From: a bacterium
GTDB lineage: Bacteria; Patescibacteriota; Patescibacteriia; UBA1558; S5-K13
DNA: 13,325 nucleotides
Direction of reading: 5' to 3'
Assembly (NCBI GenBank): GCA_021106915.1
Contig: JAIOTH010000064.1
Coordinates: forward strand, 1 to 13,325
In this document: positions 12,331 through 13,325 of the stretch, one piece after another
Position numbering within the stretch: the stretch's first letter is position 1
How the letters are laid out: each line of letters opens with the position of its first letter
Notes under the pieces: model-generated
What the model saw: the letters and a program-made list of their open reading frames with translations, nothing else
What the model was told of the DNA's origin: nothing
Database searches by the model: none
Made by a program: the position numbers and the translations under genes

Positions 12331-13218
12331 GTCTAATATCTTCCCTAATATATCTTTCAACTCCTCTTTCGAATAATAATCTATCACCACACTTCCTTTA
12401 CCTTTTCTATCATTAATCTTCACTTTAGTATTTAAGAAATTTCTTAATATTTCTTCCTTGGCAGAAATATTTGGATCTTTAACAACAGACCTTTTATAAC
12501 TCTTCACTGAAACACTCTTAACTTCTTCGCTAGTATCTTTAACATTTAAATTTTCATTTAAAATTTTCTTTAACAATTCTAATTGTTTCTTTTCATCATC
12601 TAAAGAAAGTAATAATTTAGCGTGACCAAAACTTATTCGATCATCTCTTAAATATTTTTTAATAGGCTGTGATAAATTATTTAATCTTAAAATGTTAGCA
12701 ATTGTTGATCTACTTTTACCAACTTTCTGAGCCACTTCTTCTTGAGTTAAATCAAATTCTTCTATTAATTTATCATAAGCCTCTGCTTCCTCTAATAAAT
12801 TCAAATTTTGTCTCTGAATGTTCTCAATTAGAGCTAACTGTAATTTTTTAGAGTTATCTGCCTCAATAATAATTGCTGGCACCTTAAACATTTTCAACAT
12901 TTTAGATGCTTTTAATCTTCTCTCACCAGCAATTAATTCATAAGCATCACCTTTTTGAGTTAAAATTAAAGGCTGAATTATTCCATGCTCTCTAATTGAC
13001 TCCATCAATTCTTCTAATTTTTGTTGATCAAAATTTGTCCGCGGTTGCCAAGGATTAGCTTCTATTTTTTGAACCTCAACATCCAAAACTTTTTGACTAA
13101 AATTACCAGAAACATTTGAAATATCCACAGAGTCATCAAACTTTGGCTTACTTAAATTCTCATTCCTTTTGGGAATTAAAGAACTTAGTCCTTTTCCTAA
13201 TCCATATTTATTATTCAT
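12328..13218 (-). CDS. parB: Chromosome partitioning protein ParB (Spo0J family)
   Basis: ParB binds parS sites, loads as a CTP-dependent DNA clamp and works with ParA to segregate replication origins. Motifs in order: an N-terminal ParA-contact peptide GLGKGLSSLIP (6-16), NPWQPR (55-60), CTP-binding GERRLKASK (98-106), ENIQRQNLNLLEEA (132-145), the helix-turn-helix LTQEEVAQKVGKSRSTIANILRL (157-179), DRISFGHAKLLLSL (193-206), and a C-terminal dimerisation domain (about 250-296). The 296 aa are typical. It starts 20 bp after the end of parA on the same strand, the usual parAB operon. No good Shine-Dalgarno is seen, so translation may be coupled to parA. Its stop codon lies in a palindromic repeat. 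I saw no clear parS (TGTTTCACGTGAAACA) in the window. Confidence 0.97.
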   Translation of the reverse strand: MNNKYGLGKGLSSLIPKRNENLSKPKFDDSVDISNVSGNFSQKVLDVEVQKIEANPWQPRTNFDQQKLEELMESIREHGIIQPLILTQKGDAYELIAGERRLKASKMLKMFKVPAIIIEADNSKKLQLALIENIQRQNLNLLEEAEAYDKLIEEFDLTQEEVAQKVGKSRSTIANILRLNNLSQPIKKYLRDDRISFGHAKLLLSLDDEKKQLELLKKILNENLNVKDTSEEVKSVSVKSYKRSVVKDPNISAKEEILRNFLNTKVKINDRKGKGSVVIDYYSKEELKDILGKILD

Positions 13219-13238
13219 CCCGTTAGATAAATTATTTT

Positions 13239-13325
13239 TTAATTTTTATGAAGATTATAAGAATCCAAAACTTCTCGAGCTAATCTTTCGTAAGCTTTGG
13301 CTCCCGAAGATTTAGGATCATAATC
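13239..13325 (-). CDS. parA: Chromosome partitioning ATPase ParA (Soj), C-terminal end
   Basis: Only the last 28 residues are in the window, starting DYDPKSSGAKAYERLAREVL and ending at TAA 13239-13241. The P-K-S-x-G-A-x-A-Y-x-x-L-A-x-E-V pattern is the conserved C-terminal helix of ParA/Soj ATPases, the Walker-type ATPase that moves ParB-bound origins. Placement 20 bp upstream of parB on the same strand supports the call. The nucleotide-binding motifs lie outside the window. Confidence 0.9.
   Translation of the reverse strand, partial: DYDPKSSGAKAYERLAREVLDSYNLHKN

Noticed and set aside
1..13325. CRISPR array, tRNA or rRNA genes, insertion-sequence transposase
   Set aside because: No regularly spaced direct repeats, no recognisable tRNA cloverleaf or rRNA segment, and no transposase-like protein was seen on either strand by eye.

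Overview
The window is strongly AT-rich bacterial chromosomal DNA using the standard bacterial code (TGA is a genuine stop at 6658-6660 and no gene reads through TGA). Every recognisable gene is housekeeping: ychF, queA, queH, ruvB, a NIF3-family gene, gyrA, parB, the end of parA and the start of fxsA. Between them lie very small or orphan genes and many short palindromic repeats. AT-richness, lysine-rich divergent proteins, scarce Shine-Dalgarno sites on core genes and this repeat style suggest a Patescibacteria (Candidate Phyla Radiation) genome, perhaps near Parcubacteria/Falkowbacteria. That placement is inference; the window has no rRNA or tRNA.

Layout: 1-188 (-) is the 5' part of fxsA. 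371-1426 (+) is ychF. 1558-1803 (+) is an 81-aa orphan with its own promoter and terminator. 1908-2279 (-), 2320-3360 (-) and 3469-4002 (-) are a possible zinc-binding small protein, queA and queH, transcribed queH to queA to small gene. 4003-4245 holds a long inverted repeat. 4246-5274 (-) is ruvB. 5501-6660 (+) is a membrane PAS histidine kinase split by a -1 frame change at a run of eight A. 6865-6999 (+) is a 44-aa membrane peptide gene. 7203-8165 (-) is the NIF3-like gene. 8166-8360 is a cluster of palindromes. 8361-11060 (-) is gyrA with an unusual lysine-rich N-terminal tail. 11345-11767 and 11796-12158 (+) form a two-gene orphan operon. 12328-13218 (-) is parB and 13239-13325 (-) is the 3' end of parA.

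Functionally, parA/parB segregate the chromosome, gyrA supplies supercoiling, ruvB drives Holliday-junction migration, queH/queA carry out the last steps of queuosine synthesis, and ychF is a ribosome-associated ATPase. The most unusual pattern is a two-class gene organisation. The eight recognisable genes whose starts lie in the window show no convincing Shine-Dalgarno sequence. The six starts of unrecognised genes and the kinase all have AGGAGG, GGGAGG or a G-run 4-5 nt before ATG (one after choosing the second of two adjacent ATGs). Most of those genes also have an own sigma70-type promoter and a Rho-independent terminator, so they look like self-contained cassettes set between core genes. 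A second theme is modular palindromes: the same flanks enclose a bare hairpin near ychF and a hairpin containing a second palindrome at the end of parB, and that inner palindrome recurs, split, upstream of ruvB.
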